Shown here piece after piece: positions 16,944 through 26,463 of a DNA stretch of 64,000 nt. Each line of letters opens with the position of its first letter. Position 1 is the first letter of the stretch. Both the position numbers and the translations under genes were made by a program. This DNA comes from Paramesorhizobium endophyticum (GTDB taxonomy: Bacteria > Pseudomonadota > Alphaproteobacteria > Rhizobiales > Rhizobiaceae). Location of the stretch: assembly GCF_014640615.1 (NCBI RefSeq), contig NZ_BMHH01000006.1, forward strand, positions 62,001 through 126,000, read 5' to 3'. The notes under the pieces are model-generated. The model saw nothing but the letters and a program-made list of their open reading frames with translations. It had not been told where the DNA came from and searched no databases.

Positions 16944-18101
16944 TCAGCGCGCCGCTTCCGCCAGCGCTACCCAGTAGCTGATGCCATAGGGGAGGGCGTC
17001 GTCGTTGAAATCATAGGCGGGATGATGAAGGCCGGAGGTATCGCCATTGCCGATGAAGATGTACGCGCCGGGGCGGGCTTCCAGCATATAGGCGAAATCC
17101 TCCGCCGCCATCATGGGCGCGACCGAGGCGTTGACCTGGGCTTCGCCTGCGACGTTTCGTGCGATATCTGCTGCGATGTCGGTCTCGTCGTCATGGTTGA
17201 AGGTGACGGGATAGTTGCGGTGATAGTCCACCGCGATCTCAGCGCCCGTCGCCGAGGCGATGGCGGAAGCGTAGGCTTTGATGCGGCTTTCCGCGAAGTC
17301 GCGCGTTTCGGGCTTCAAGGTGCGCACCGTACCGGCGAGTTCCGCCGTCTCGGGAATGACGTTATAGGCCTCGCCGGCGTGAAACTTCGTCACGGTCAAT
17401 ACCAGCGAATCGAGCGGGTCGGCGCCGCGCGAGACGATGCCTTGCAGGAAGGTGACGAGCTGCGATCCCGCGACGATGGGATCTATGGTGCGGTGGGGCT
17501 GGGCCGCATGGCCGCCGCGGCCCTTGATGCGGATGGTGAACTCATCGGTCGCCGCCATGATCGGGCCCTTGCGGATCGCGAAGGAGCCGACGGGCAGGCC
17601 CGGCATATTGTGCATGCCATAAACCGATTCGATGCCGAAACGGTCCATCATGCCGTCCTTCACCATGGCGAGGCCGCCCGCGCCGCCTTCTTCCGCCGGC
17701 TGGAAGATCACCGCGACGGAGCCTTTGAAATTGCGCGTTTCGCAAAGATACTGCGCCGCGCCGAGCAACATCGCCATATGCCCGTCATGGCCGCAGGAAT
17801 GGGCGCGGCCTTGATTTTTCGAGGTCCAGGGCCTGCCCGAGGTCTCTGTGATCGGCAGGGCATCCATGTCGGATCGCAGGCCGATGGTGGGGCCATCGCC
17901 ATGCCGTCCGCGGATGAGGCCGACAACGCCGGTGCGACCTATGCCTGACGCCACTTCGTCGCAGCCGAATGCCCCAAGCTTTTCGGCGACGAACCGGGCC
18001 GTTTCGTACACATCGTAGAGCAGTTCGGGGTTCTGGTGCAGATGGCGACGCCAGCCCGACACTTCCTCCTGCATTTCGACGGCGCGGTTCAACAATGGCA
18101 T
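16944..18101 (-). CDS. M20 family amidohydrolase (hippurate hydrolase-like)
   Basis: This family contains metal-dependent peptidases/amidohydrolases that split N-acyl amino acids. The 385-aa protein has SDMDALPI, SCGHDGHMAMLLGAA with metal ligands Cys103 and His105, the catalytic-region EE at 137-138 (PAEEGGAGG), His164 in GMHNMPGLP, and a final ligand His in SGLHHPAYDF. The central dimerisation domain begins near IKGRGGHAAQPH. The Cys ligand and overall form match the HipO/IAA-amino-acid hydrolase branch. No signal peptide is seen, so it should be cytoplasmic. Exact substrate is unknown. Confidence 0.87.
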   Translation of the reverse strand: MPLLNRAVEMQEEVSGWRRHLHQNPELLYDVYETARFVAEKLGAFGCDEVASGIGRTGVVGLIRGRHGDGPTIGLRSDMDALPITETSGRPWTSKNQGRAHSCGHDGHMAMLLGAAQYLCETRNFKGSVAVIFQPAEEGGAGGLAMVKDGMMDRFGIESVYGMHNMPGLPVGSFAIRKGPIMAATDEFTIRIKGRGGHAAQPHRTIDPIVAGSQLVTFLQGIVSRGADPLDSLVLTVTKFHAGEAYNVIPETAELAGTVRTLKPETRDFAESRIKAYASAIASATGAEIAVDYHRNYPVTFNHDDETDIAADIARNVAGEAQVNASVAPMMAAEDFAYMLEARPGAYIFIGNGDTSGLHHPAYDFNDDALPYGISYWVALAEAAR

Positions 18102-18265
18102 TTACTGGCACTCCGGCTGGAACAAGATCATGAGGTTTCGGTGAAGAGGAACAATGGTTCTTTGCCTTTTCTCCGCCACATGGAATAAATAGGCCCATTG
18201 TTTCCTGACGTGAAGCCCTCAATGGCTCATGACATCCCCCACCCGCAGGCGAGGAGCAGGCTTGA

Positions 18266-19450
18266 ATGGTTCGGACTTTTAAAGGCGCGCGCGAAATATC
18301 GAGATTTCTGGCCGTCTCCGTGATGGCCGTCACGCTTGCAGCGGGAACTTCGGCTGCTTCCGCGCAGCCCGCCACTCCGGCCAGCCCTGTCGCGCCCGTG
18401 ATTGCCACGCCATCCATCCTCGTCGATATCAACAACGGCAAGGTGCTGGCGCATGAAAACGCTTTTGCGCGCTGGTATCCGGCCTCGCTGACGAAGCTGA
18501 TGACCGCCTATGTGACCTTCCGGGCGCTGGCTCAAGGGCAGGTGACGCTGAATTCCCCCGTCCGCATGACGGTCAACGCCTCCAAGGAGCCGCCGAGCAA
18601 GATGGGGTATAAGCCCGGCTCGGTGATGACGCTCGATACGGCGCTGACGATCATGCTGGTCAAATCGGCCAATGACGTGGCCGTCGCGGTGGGCGAGGCC
18701 ATCGGCGGTACGGAGGCTGGATTTGTACAGAGGATGAATGCCGAAGCGCAGCGGCTTGGCATGTTCGGCACGCATTTCACCAATCCGAACGGGTTGCAGG
18801 ACCCCAACAATTATTCGACGGCGCGCGATCTAGCGGTGCTCGTGGCCCATATCCGGCATGAATTTCCGCAATATGCCCATTATTTCGCTACCGAAGCGAT
18901 CGATCCGGGTGCGGGCAAGAAGGTGCAGGCGAACTACAACATCCTGCTTGGCCGGTTCGATGGTGCGGATGGCATGAAGACGGGCTTCGTCTGCGCCTCG
19001 GGCTTCAACCTCGCCGCTACCGCCACCCGCAATGGACGCACGTTGCTGGCCGTGGTGCTCGGCTCGCCCAGCCAGGAGGCGCGGGCGATCAAGGCGGCGC
19101 AGCTTCTGGCGCAGGGCTTCCAGTCGGACGAGGGGGGCGCGGAAACGCTGGCGACGCTGCGGCCTTATGGCGCTGACGTGGCGCAGGCGACCGACATGCG
19201 CGCGGCGCTTTGCAACCAACAGGCCCTTGCCGATCGCTGGGACGGACGCGATATCGAGGGCAAGCTCAAGCTGGACTCACCCTATCTTCATGCCATGGCC
19301 GGCGAGCCCAAGGCGGTTTCGGTCGGTCTCGTCTCGTCTCCGCCCAAGGCCAAGCCCGGCGTGATCGACATTTCGCAGGTTCCGGTGCCGCAGCCGAGGC
19401 CGAATTATATTCCGCGCGCGGCGCAGGCCGCGACGAACCAGGGCGGCTGA
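18266..19450 (+). CDS. D-alanyl-D-alanine carboxypeptidase (low-molecular-weight PBP, DacF/DacC-like)
   Basis: The enzyme trims the terminal D-Ala of peptidoglycan pentapeptides in the periplasm. The 394-aa precursor has a signal peptide ending ASA|QP near residue 33, catalytic SLTK at 74-77, SAN at 134-136 and KTG at 238-240: the three penicillin-binding motifs in order and spacing. The C terminus is proline-rich (VPVPQPRPNYIP). The start has a good GAGGAG site. A cobW-type gene begins 3 bp after its stop codon, so the two are co-transcribed. Confidence 0.9.
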   Translation: MVRTFKGAREISRFLAVSVMAVTLAAGTSAASAQPATPASPVAPVIATPSILVDINNGKVLAHENAFARWYPASLTKLMTAYVTFRALAQGQVTLNSPVRMTVNASKEPPSKMGYKPGSVMTLDTALTIMLVKSANDVAVAVGEAIGGTEAGFVQRMNAEAQRLGMFGTHFTNPNGLQDPNNYSTARDLAVLVAHIRHEFPQYAHYFATEAIDPGAGKKVQANYNILLGRFDGADGMKTGFVCASGFNLAATATRNGRTLLAVVLGSPSQEARAIKAAQLLAQGFQSDEGGAETLATLRPYGADVAQATDMRAALCNQQALADRWDGRDIEGKLKLDSPYLHAMAGEPKAVSVGLVSSPPKAKPGVIDISQVPVPQPRPNYIPRAAQAATNQGG

Positions 19451-19453
19451 TTG

Positions 19454-20608
19454 ATGAACCATCCCATTAACCCCATTCCCGTGTCGGTGCTCACAGGCTT
19501 TCTCGGCTCGGGCAAGACGACGCTGCTGAACCGGCTCCTGAAGGATTCGGCCTTGAGCGATACGGCTGTCATCATCAATGAATTCGGCGATGTCGGCATC
19601 GACCATCTGCTGGTGGAACAGGCGAGCGAAGGCATTATCGAACTTTCCGATGGCTGCCTGTGCTGCACCGTGCGCGGCGAACTGGTCGATACGCTTGCGG
19701 GCCTGATCGACAGGCTTCAAACCGGGCGAATCAAGCGGCTGAAGCGCGTGATCATCGAAACGACCGGTCTCGCCGATCCGGCCCCTGTGCTCCATGCGGT
19801 GATGGGGCACCCGGTGCTGATGCAGGCTTTCCGGGTGGATGGCGTCATCACGACAGTCGATGCGGTCAACGGCATGGCGACACTCGATGCGCATGAGGAG
19901 GCGGTGAAGCAGGCCGCGGTCGCGGACCGGATCGTCGTCACCAAGACCGATCTTGCCGAGGCGAGGGCAGGGCTGGGCGACCTGCGGCTCCGCCTCTCCT
20001 GTCTCAACCCAGCGGCGGACGTAATCGAGGCGAGCGACCAGCGCGCCGGTTACGCGGCGCTGTTCGAATGCGGGCTCTATAATCCGGAGACGAAAAGCGC
20101 GGATGTGCAACGCTGGCTGCGGCCCGAAGCCTTCGAACATGTGCATCACCATCACCATGATGGGCACGATCATCACGACCACCACGAGCACGATCATCAT
20201 CACCATCATCACGACGTGAACCGGCATGATGCGTCGATCCGCTCCTTCTCGCTGAAGCATGACAAGCCGGTGCCGTTCTCAGCGTTCGAGATGTTTATCG
20301 ATCTTCTGCGCTCCGCCCATGGCGAAAAGCTGCTGCGGGTCAAGGGCATCATCGAGATTGCGGAAGATCCGGAGCGTCCGCTCGTTATCCACGGCGTGCA
20401 GCAGATATTCCATCCGCCAGCGCGGCTTGCCGCATGGCCGGACGGAAAGCATGAGACGCGGCTGGTGATGATCACCAAGGATTTGCCGGAAACTTATGTC
20501 CGGCAATTGTTCGATGCGTTCTTGAGTCGCCCGCAGGTCGATATGCCTGACCGTGCCGCGCTGACAGACAATCCGCTGGCAATTCCGGGCTATTCGGCGA
20601 AGGGCTGA
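19454..20608 (+). CDS. CobW/COG0523 family GTP-binding metallochaperone with His-rich insert
   Basis: COG0523 proteins are G3E GTPases that deliver metal (zinc, cobalt or others). The 384-aa protein has Walker A GFLGSGKT (15-22), the metal-site motif GCLCC (Cys68, 70, 71), GTPase motif TKTD near 161-164, and a strongly His-rich segment at about 227-257 followed by the C-terminal CobW_C domain. The His-rich tract is typical of Zn-related rather than B12-related members. Cobalamin genes are not adjacent; the gene follows a carboxypeptidase gene. TTG 19451 is an alternative start. The 3' end overlaps convergent tusA by 19 bp. Confidence 0.88.
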   Translation: MNHPINPIPVSVLTGFLGSGKTTLLNRLLKDSALSDTAVIINEFGDVGIDHLLVEQASEGIIELSDGCLCCTVRGELVDTLAGLIDRLQTGRIKRLKRVIIETTGLADPAPVLHAVMGHPVLMQAFRVDGVITTVDAVNGMATLDAHEEAVKQAAVADRIVVTKTDLAEARAGLGDLRLRLSCLNPAADVIEASDQRAGYAALFECGLYNPETKSADVQRWLRPEAFEHVHHHHHDGHDHHDHHEHDHHHHHHDVNRHDASIRSFSLKHDKPVPFSAFEMFIDLLRSAHGEKLLRVKGIIEIAEDPERPLVIHGVQQIFHPPARLAAWPDGKHETRLVMITKDLPETYVRQLFDAFLSRPQVDMPDRAALTDNPLAIPGYSAKG

Positions 20609-20850
20609 TCGGCTCGCTTGCGAATAAGGAAGCGGTGGCCGTTTTCGAGGGAAACGGTCTCGATCAGTTCGTGGCCGTTTTCAGCGCAGAAATGCGGTAT
20701 ATCGATTGCCGCCAGGGGATCACTGGTTTCGACCCAGAGTCTTGCCCCTGACGGGATATCGCGTAATTTGCGTTGCGTTTTCAGGACGGGGAGGGGACAG
20801 TTCAGCCCCCTCAGATCGTAAATCTCGACGAAATCGTCTTCTCCGGCCAT
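20590..20850 (-). CDS. TusA-family sulfurtransferase
   Basis: TusA/SirA-like proteins carry persulfide sulfur to tRNA thiolation and cofactor pathways. The 86-aa protein has the signature LRGLNCPLPVLKTQ with catalytic Cys18 in the CPxP motif. I chose ATG 20850 because the longer open frame (to 20973) runs into the upstream gene and lacks similarity. It starts 7 bp after the L,D-transpeptidase gene, so it is probably co-transcribed with it. The two functions show no obvious link. Confidence 0.85.
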   Translation of the reverse strand: MAGEDDFVEIYDLRGLNCPLPVLKTQRKLRDIPSGARLWVETSDPLAAIDIPHFCAENGHELIETVSLENGHRFLIRKRADQPFAE

Positions 20851-20857
20851 CAGGATA

Positions 20858-22150
20858 TCAACGGCCGAATTTCCACCAGGACTTCTTCTCCGGCGCAGCT
20901 TCAGCCGATTGCACGGCCTCCGGTGCCGGAGCGGTGGCGGTGCCGGCAGGGAGGCCAGCGGGCGTAACGACATTCACCGTGCGCTCCGCCGGAACGGGCT
21001 GAGGAACCGGAGGCGTTGCGACGGGAGCAGCCTCAGCCGTGACCGTCGCCGCCGGCGAAGGGGTGGCGGGCTGCGGTGTCGTGGCGGCGATTGCAGTCGC
21101 CGGCGCGGCGGCAGGGACCGGCGTCTTGGCGAGCATTACCGGTTGCGCGGCGGTATCGGGCGCACCCGGCTTTTCCTTGGAGGCTGGGGTCAGCGAAGGC
21201 GGCTCGCGGGAGACCTTTTCGCCCCGCGCCCGAGCGGCGCTCCAGGCGGAAACGAGCTTCGCTTCTTCCGGCCCGGCAATCGACGGGGCCGGATCCTTCT
21301 TGTTGGAACTGCTCTGCGCCGCCGAAAAGGCGGTCTCGAAAGTCTTCTGGTAGCTTATATAGGACATGCGCGCCGCGTCGGGCTGACCGACCGGGGGGCA
21401 GGCCGCATCTGGCGCGATGCCTTCGGGGCCGATGGCGGTGTTGTTGAAGACATAGCGCTTCTCGCAGACATCGACCTTCGGCGGCACCTTGTTGACCTCA
21501 AACAGATCGTAGCCTTCCTTCAGCATCTTCCAGAAGGGATAGTTCGGGTCATTGCGGTAGCGCGCCATATTGGCCGCCGTCATGCGGAAGGGAAAAGCCT
21601 GGATCTGGAACGCTGTCTGGCCGCCCCGGAAAGCGTCGCGCGCGAAGGCGTAAATCTCGGACACCTGCTCGTCCGTCATGGAATAGCAGCCCGACGAGGA
21701 GCATGCGCCATGCACCATCAAATGCTGGCCGGTGCGACCATTAACGCGGTCATAGGTGTTGGGAAAGCCGATATTGAAGGCGAGATAATAGCTTGATCTC
21801 GGGTTCATCTGCGCCGGGCGCACATAATAGAACCCCTCGGGCGCCTGACGGTCGCCCTCGATGAACTTGGGCCCGAGCTTGCCCGACCATTTGCAGATGT
21901 CGTAGGAGGCAATGAGATCGTAGCGCCCGTTGTCCTTGCGCTTCCAGACCTCGAGCTGGCCTTCTTCCTTGAAGATTCGCAGCATGATCGGCGAGGTGGT
22001 GGTCATCCCCTTCGCCTTCATCTTCATTACGATCTTCTGCGGCAGAGGCTTTTCCGCTTTGGGCGAGATATCTTCAAGGGATTTTCCCTGGCAGCCGACA
22101 AGCACCACCGACGCCATGAGTGAAGCAATAATCGTATATTTGAGCTTCAT
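20858..22150 (-). CDS. L,D-transpeptidase (YkuD) family lipoprotein with Pro/Ala-rich tail
   Basis: YkuD enzymes form 3-3 cross-links in peptidoglycan or attach proteins to it. The 430-aa precursor has a lipoprotein signal (MKLKYTIIASLMASVVLVGC, lipid Cys20), then the YkuD domain with HGACSSSGC (His147, nucleophile Cys155). A long low-complexity Ala/Pro/Thr-rich region from about 320 to the end (PAAAPATAIAATTPQPATP) is followed by a basic/aromatic end KKSWWKFGR. I chose ATG 22150 with an AGAGGGAC site over an upstream ATG. The tail may span the periplasm or wall. The target is not known. Confidence 0.85.
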   Translation of the reverse strand: MKLKYTIIASLMASVVLVGCQGKSLEDISPKAEKPLPQKIVMKMKAKGMTTTSPIMLRIFKEEGQLEVWKRKDNGRYDLIASYDICKWSGKLGPKFIEGDRQAPEGFYYVRPAQMNPRSSYYLAFNIGFPNTYDRVNGRTGQHLMVHGACSSSGCYSMTDEQVSEIYAFARDAFRGGQTAFQIQAFPFRMTAANMARYRNDPNYPFWKMLKEGYDLFEVNKVPPKVDVCEKRYVFNNTAIGPEGIAPDAACPPVGQPDAARMSYISYQKTFETAFSAAQSSSNKKDPAPSIAGPEEAKLVSAWSAARARGEKVSREPPSLTPASKEKPGAPDTAAQPVMLAKTPVPAAAPATAIAATTPQPATPSPAATVTAEAAPVATPPVPQPVPAERTVNVVTPAGLPAGTATAPAPEAVQSAEAAPEKKSWWKFGR

Positions 22151-22384
22151 GTCCCTCTTTTCGCCCCTCAAGCGGTCTTTCTGCCCCTTGTTCAGCCGCA
22201 CTCAGCAAGCCAAGCGTCCGCCTGGCTGCCGAAATGCTTTAGGACGTACTAACAGGAAAACCTTTCGGTACCGTTGACGAATCCTTACCAAGCAAGGGCA
22301 ACCCACCGATCACAGTGATGTCATCGGTCGCAGGATTTTGTCAACTCAGCGAAACGGCGCTTTTATGGCGAACGCAGCCCGGCC

Positions 22385-23338
22385 TTAAATATTGCGCCCC
22401 ATGGCCAGATATTTCGCGCGCCGCTCCTTCTTCAGCGTTTCGCCATCCACATCAGCCATGGATGTCAGCGCTGCCGCGATTGTATCGCCGGTGGCGTCGA
22501 TGGCCGCTTCCTTGCCGCGATGGGCGCCGCCCACCGGCTCGGGGATGATGCCGTCGATGATTTTCAGTTCATAAAGATCCTGCGCGGTGATCCGCATGGA
22601 GGTCGCAGCATCCTTGGCGCGCGTCGAGTCGTGCCACAGGATCGAGGCCGCGCCTTCCGGAGAAATCACCGAATAGATAGAGTGCTCGAGCATGTAGACC
22701 TTGTTCGCGGCGGCAATGGCGATGGCGCCGCCGGAGCCGCCTTCGCCGATGATGACGGAAACCATGGGAACGGTGAGGTTGAGGCAAGCGGCGGTGGAGC
22801 GGGCAATCGCCTCCGCCTGGCCGCGCTCCTCGGCGCTGACGCCGGGGTAGGCGCCCGCCGTATCCACCAGCGTCACCACGGGCAGGCCAAAGCGGTCGGC
22901 CAGTTCCATGATGCGGACGGCCTTGCGATAACCTTCCGGGCGGGCCGAGCCGAAATTGTGTTTTAGGCGCGATTTGGTGTCAGCGCCTTTTTCGAGGCCG
23001 ATAATGGCCACCGCTTCGCCCCGAAAGCGGGCAAAGCCGGCCTGAATCGCCTCATCCTCGGCGAATTTGCGGTCGCCGGCGAGGGGCGTGAATTCGGTGA
23101 ACAGCCTTTTGACATAGTCGAGGCAGTGTGGACGGTCCGGGTGGCGTGCGATCTGCGCCTTCTGCCAGGGCGTCAGCTTGCGATAGAGATCCCTCAGCGC
23201 GTCGGCGGAGCGCTTTTCCAGGCGGGCGATTTCGTCGCCCATCTCGACGCTGCCGCTTTCCTGCGAAAGCTTCTTCAGCTCGAGGATCTGACCTTCGAGG
23301 TCGGCGACGGGTTTTTCGAAATCGAGGTAATTGTGCAT
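22385..23338 (-). CDS. accA: Acetyl-CoA carboxylase carboxyltransferase subunit alpha
   Basis: AccA and AccD transfer the carboxyl group from biotin to acetyl-CoA, the first step of fatty-acid synthesis. The 317-aa protein has the coiled N terminus (MHNYLDFEKPVADLEGQI), the HPDRPHCLDYV segment, and the core VTLVDTAGAYPGVSAEERGQ with IGEGGSGGAIAI, all standard for AccA. Length is normal. It lies downstream of xerD with a 138-bp gap, the usual order in Hyphomicrobiales. accD is not in the window. Confidence 0.95.
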   Translation of the reverse strand: MHNYLDFEKPVADLEGQILELKKLSQESGSVEMGDEIARLEKRSADALRDLYRKLTPWQKAQIARHPDRPHCLDYVKRLFTEFTPLAGDRKFAEDEAIQAGFARFRGEAVAIIGLEKGADTKSRLKHNFGSARPEGYRKAVRIMELADRFGLPVVTLVDTAGAYPGVSAEERGQAEAIARSTAACLNLTVPMVSVIIGEGGSGGAIAIAAANKVYMLEHSIYSVISPEGAASILWHDSTRAKDAATSMRITAQDLYELKIIDGIIPEPVGGAHRGKEAAIDATGDTIAAALTSMADVDGETLKKERRAKYLAMGRNI

Positions 23339-23476
23339 ATGGCCTGACTATTTGTACGCGCAAACATGCTGGGTCTATGAGGATATTTCCTCGACGGCTA
23401 TCCTTTTTATGCGTGCAATAACGCCTCGGAAGGCGATCGGAGCCCGCAAACCGCGTTTCTCATAGCGGCACGAGGC

Positions 23477-24406
23477 TCAATCGGCAAGCGGGTGATGCGA
23501 ACTCACCAGCTGATGCAGCCTTTCCTCCAGTACATGAGTATAGATTTGCGTGGTGGAAATATCGGAATGGCCGAGCAATTGCTGGACAGCGCGCAAATCC
23601 GCTCCGTTCTGTAGAAGATGGCTGGCAAAAGCATGGCGCAGCACATGGGGCGAAATTGCGGCGGCCGAGATACCGGCGCGCGCGGCGAGCGATTTCAGTT
23701 CCCGCGCAAAGACCTGTCGCGCCAGATGGCCGCTCTCGGAGAAGGCCGGAAATAGCCATGGGTTCTCATCGCTGCCAGGCATCGCGTCGCGCAGGGTAAG
23801 GTAGCGCGTCATCGCTTCACGCGCTTTCAGGGATAGCGGCACCATGCGCTCCTTGGCACCTTTTCCGCGCACCAGCAGAAAACGATGATCCGAGCGGGCG
23901 ACGCTGACAGGCAGACCGACGAGTTCGGAAACACGCATTCCCGTGGCATAGAGCGTCTCGATCAGAGCATGGAGTCGGGTGGCGCGCAGGATATCCCCGC
24001 CCGGGGCGGCTACTGGATCGTCCGCCTCCAGCTTCGCCCGGTCGAGCAGGCGGCCCACGGCATCCTCGCTCATGATCTTCGGCAACGGACGCTCTTTCTT
24101 CGGCGCGTCGAGCACGCCGGTCGGGTCGTCCTGCCGCAAGCCTTCCGAATAGAGGAAGCGGAAGAATTGCTTCAACGCGGAAAGCCGCCGCGCCTGCGAC
24201 GACGCGGCAAAGCCTAGCGTCGCCATTTCATTCAGATAGGCGCGGATGTCATCAGGCGTGGCGTGAGGTAGCTGCACGCCCCGCGCGGCCGTGAATTCGG
24301 CGACGGTTTCGAGATCGCGGGCATAGGAAAGAAGCGTGTTTTCCGCCGCTCCGCGCTCCGCACTCATCATTTCCAGAAAATTTTCGATTGCCGCGGCTGA
24401 TTTCAT
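23477..24406 (-). CDS. xerD: Tyrosine recombinase XerD
   Basis: XerD with XerC resolves chromosome dimers at dif. The 309-aa protein has an N-terminal SAM-like DNA-binding domain and a catalytic domain with Arg158 ([10 protein letters not shown]), Lys near 182-185 (GKGAKE), His254-x-x-Arg257 (HVLRHAF), His280 (LLGHSDIS) and nucleophile Tyr289. It overlaps a small membrane-protein gene by 4 bp (ATGA). The context (accA, aroK/aroB, the common Hyphomicrobiales order) supports the housekeeping recombinase over a mobile-element integrase. Confidence 0.93.
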   Translation of the reverse strand: MKSAAAIENFLEMMSAERGAAENTLLSYARDLETVAEFTAARGVQLPHATPDDIRAYLNEMATLGFAASSQARRLSALKQFFRFLYSEGLRQDDPTGVLDAPKKERPLPKIMSEDAVGRLLDRAKLEADDPVAAPGGDILRATRLHALIETLYATGMRVSELVGLPVSVARSDHRFLLVRGKGAKERMVPLSLKAREAMTRYLTLRDAMPGSDENPWLFPAFSESGHLARQVFARELKSLAARAGISAAAISPHVLRHAFASHLLQNGADLRAVQQLLGHSDISTTQIYTHVLEERLHQLVSSHHPLAD

Positions 24407-24582
24407 GACGATCCAGCCGGTTTTTCCAGCGTACCGGTTTTTGGAGCGAGTTTTTCAGGCGGAATGCGGATGGACATCTCGCCGGTGGCGGGTTCGACGA
24501 AAGTGACGAGCGCCAGCATCCCGCCATAGATGAGCAGGGCGACGAGAGCCAGCGAGAGAAGAAGACGCGTCAGGGTCGGCAT
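24403..24582 (-). CDS. Small single-span membrane protein coupled to xerD (59 aa, hypothetical)
   Basis: ATG 24582 opens a 59-codon frame, [20 protein letters not shown] and on, with one hydrophobic helix (about 4-29) and a polar tail ([20 protein letters not shown]). Its TGA overlaps the xerD ATG by an ATGA, which is strong positional evidence that it is translated and coupled to xerD. I do not recognise a named family. A small inner-membrane protein facing the periplasm with its C terminus is the likely form. Confidence 0.7.
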   Translation of the reverse strand: MPTLTRLLLSLALVALLIYGGMLALVTFVEPATGEMSIRIPPEKLAPKTGTLEKPAGSS

Positions 24583-24637
24583 GGCCAGTCTTTATGCTGC
24601 GCTAAGGACATGAATGCAAGAAGCGCGGTTTCTAGCT

Positions 24638-24682
24638 GCTCATGATCTTGTCCGAAAAGTCTGCAACTTTTCGAGACCATGC
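24638..24682. repeat. Dispersed palindromic repeat (GCATGATC...GAAAAGT...CTTTTC family), copy 1
   Basis: CATGATCTTGTCCGAAAAGT, then CTGC, then the complementary AACTTTTCG...CATG half. Related copies are at 27630, 38573 and 56963. It lies between the divergent xerD operon and aroK. This palindrome type is widespread in Hyphomicrobiales intergenic DNA. Confidence 0.75.
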
Positions 24683-24738
24683 GGATATTGACACCATATG
24701 CTTTACAAACCGCGCATTTTCATGTGGAAACGCTCCCC

Positions 24739-25353
24739 ATGAGCATGAATGACGATCACGAGCCGAACCAGATCGAGGCCGCCGCTATCCGGGAGCGGCT
24801 CGGCACGCGTCCGGTCGTGCTCGTCGGGCTGATGGGCGCGGGGAAATCCACCGTCGGCAAGAAGCTGGCGAGCCTGCTGGCGCTGCCCTTTCACGATGCG
24901 GACAATGAGATCGAAGCCGTGTCGCGGATGACGGTTCCGGAGCTGTTCGAAGCCTATGGCGAGCCGGAGTTCCGCAATCTGGAGCGGCGGGTAATCCAGC
25001 GCCTGCTCGAAGCCGGACCGATGGTGTTGGCGACGGGCGGCGGCGCCTATATGAATGCGCTGACGCGCGAGGCCATTGCCGCCTATGGCATTTCCGTCTG
25101 GCTCAAAGCCGATCTTGATATCCTGATGGAGCGCGTGTCGCGGCGGCAGAACCGGCCATTGCTTAAAAACGCGAATCCGCGCGGCGTCATGGAAAGGCTG
25201 ATGGCCGAGCGCTATCCGGTCTATGCCCTGGCCGATCTTACGGTCATCTCCCGCGAGGAAAAAAAGGAAGTGATTGCGCAGGAAGTGATCGACGCGCTGT
25301 CACGTTATCTGGGCCTCTCCGGAGAGGCCGCAACCGAAAGTACCGCGTCATGA
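24739..25353 (+). CDS. aroK: Shikimate kinase
   Basis: AroK phosphorylates shikimate at the 3-hydroxyl in aromatic amino-acid synthesis. The 204-aa protein has the P-loop GLMGAGKST (30-38), [15 protein letters not shown], the glycine-rich ATGGGAY and the lid region RRQNRPLL. I chose ATG 24739 (MSMNDDHEP). ATG 24745 and 24679 are in frame, and the latter lies within the upstream palindromic repeat. It overlaps aroB by 4 bp, forming a two-gene operon for two shikimate-pathway steps. Confidence 0.93.
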   Translation: MSMNDDHEPNQIEAAAIRERLGTRPVVLVGLMGAGKSTVGKKLASLLALPFHDADNEIEAVSRMTVPELFEAYGEPEFRNLERRVIQRLLEAGPMVLATGGGAYMNALTREAIAAYGISVWLKADLDILMERVSRRQNRPLLKNANPRGVMERLMAERYPVYALADLTVISREEKKEVIAQEVIDALSRYLGLSGEAATESTAS

Positions 25354-26459
25354 ACGCTGAAATCACCACCGTGCCGGTTTCCCTTGGCGACCGTTCCTAT
25401 GACATCCTGATCGGGTCAGGTCTCATTGCGCGGGCGGCCGAGGAAATTTCCCGGCGCATGAAGGGTGTGCGGGCGGCTATCGTTACCGATGAAAATGTCG
25501 CAGGTCATTATCTCGACGCGCTTACGAAGAGCCTCGAGGGCGCGGGCATTACGGCAACGCCGGTGGTTGTCGCGCCGGGCGAAAAATCGAAGGGCTTCGC
25601 CACTTTAGAGGCGGTGACGAATGCGGTTCTGGCGGCAAGGCTGGAGCGCGGCGACGTGGTGATCGCGCTCGGCGGCGGGGTCATCGGCGATCTCGCGGGA
25701 TTCGTCGCCGGTATCGTGCGGCGCGGCATGGGTTTCATCCAGATGCCGACATCGCTGCTGGCGCAGGTGGATTCTTCGGTCGGCGGCAAGACCGGCATCA
25801 ATACCGTCCATGGCAAGAATCTCGTCGGCGTCTTCTATCAGCCGCAATTGGTGCTCGCCGATACGGACACGCTCGACACGCTGAGCCCGCGCGAATTCCG
25901 CGCCGGTTATGCGGAGGTCGTCAAATACGGGCTGATCGACCGGCCGGATTTCTTCGCCTGGCTGGAGAAAAACCGGGAAAAAATATTCGCGGGCGGCCCC
26001 GAGCGCGCCGAGGCCATCGCCATCTCCTGCCGCGCCAAGGCGGATGTGGTCGCACGCGACGAGCGGGAAACCGGCGACCGGGCACTGCTCAATCTTGGCC
26101 ACACCTTCGGCCACGCGCTCGAGACCGCCACGGGCTATGATTCCAGCCGCCTAGTCCATGGCGAGGCCGTGTCTATCGGCATGGTGCTGGCGCATCGCTT
26201 CTCGGCGCATATGAATCTGGCAAGCCCAGATAACGCTGTCCGTGTAGAAGCGCATCTGAGGGAAGCCGGCTTGCCGGTGGCGATTTCGCAAATACCCGGC
26301 GCGCTGCCGCCTGCCGAAAAGCTGATGGAATATATCGTCCAGGACAAGAAAGTCTCGCGCGGCGCGCTGACCTTCATCCTGACCCGGGGCATCGGGCAGT
26401 CCTTTATCGCCAGGGATGTGCCGTATTCGGCGGTGCTAGGCTTTCTGCAGGGAAACTGA
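25350..26459 (+). CDS. aroB: 3-dehydroquinate synthase
   Basis: AroB converts DAHP to 3-dehydroquinate, an NAD- and metal-dependent step of the shikimate pathway. The 369-aa protein has APGEKSKGF, the NAD-binding [34 protein letters not shown], and the metal-ligand segments GYAEVVKYG and [12 protein letters not shown]. The start overlaps the aroK stop (ATGA). It converges with bolA, and the stop codons lie 4 bp apart. Confidence 0.96.
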   Translation: MNAEITTVPVSLGDRSYDILIGSGLIARAAEEISRRMKGVRAAIVTDENVAGHYLDALTKSLEGAGITATPVVVAPGEKSKGFATLEAVTNAVLAARLERGDVVIALGGGVIGDLAGFVAGIVRRGMGFIQMPTSLLAQVDSSVGGKTGINTVHGKNLVGVFYQPQLVLADTDTLDTLSPREFRAGYAEVVKYGLIDRPDFFAWLEKNREKIFAGGPERAEAIAISCRAKADVVARDERETGDRALLNLGHTFGHALETATGYDSSRLVHGEAVSIGMVLAHRFSAHMNLASPDNAVRVEAHLREAGLPVAISQIPGALPPAEKLMEYIVQDKKVSRGALTFILTRGIGQSFIARDVPYSAVLGFLQGN

Positions 26460-26463
26460 CAGC

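Noticed and set aside
20130-20220. CAT/CAC-rich stretch as a tandem DNA repeat
   Set aside because: It is the in-frame His-rich segment of the CobW-type protein with mixed CAT/CAC codons, not an exact repeat array.
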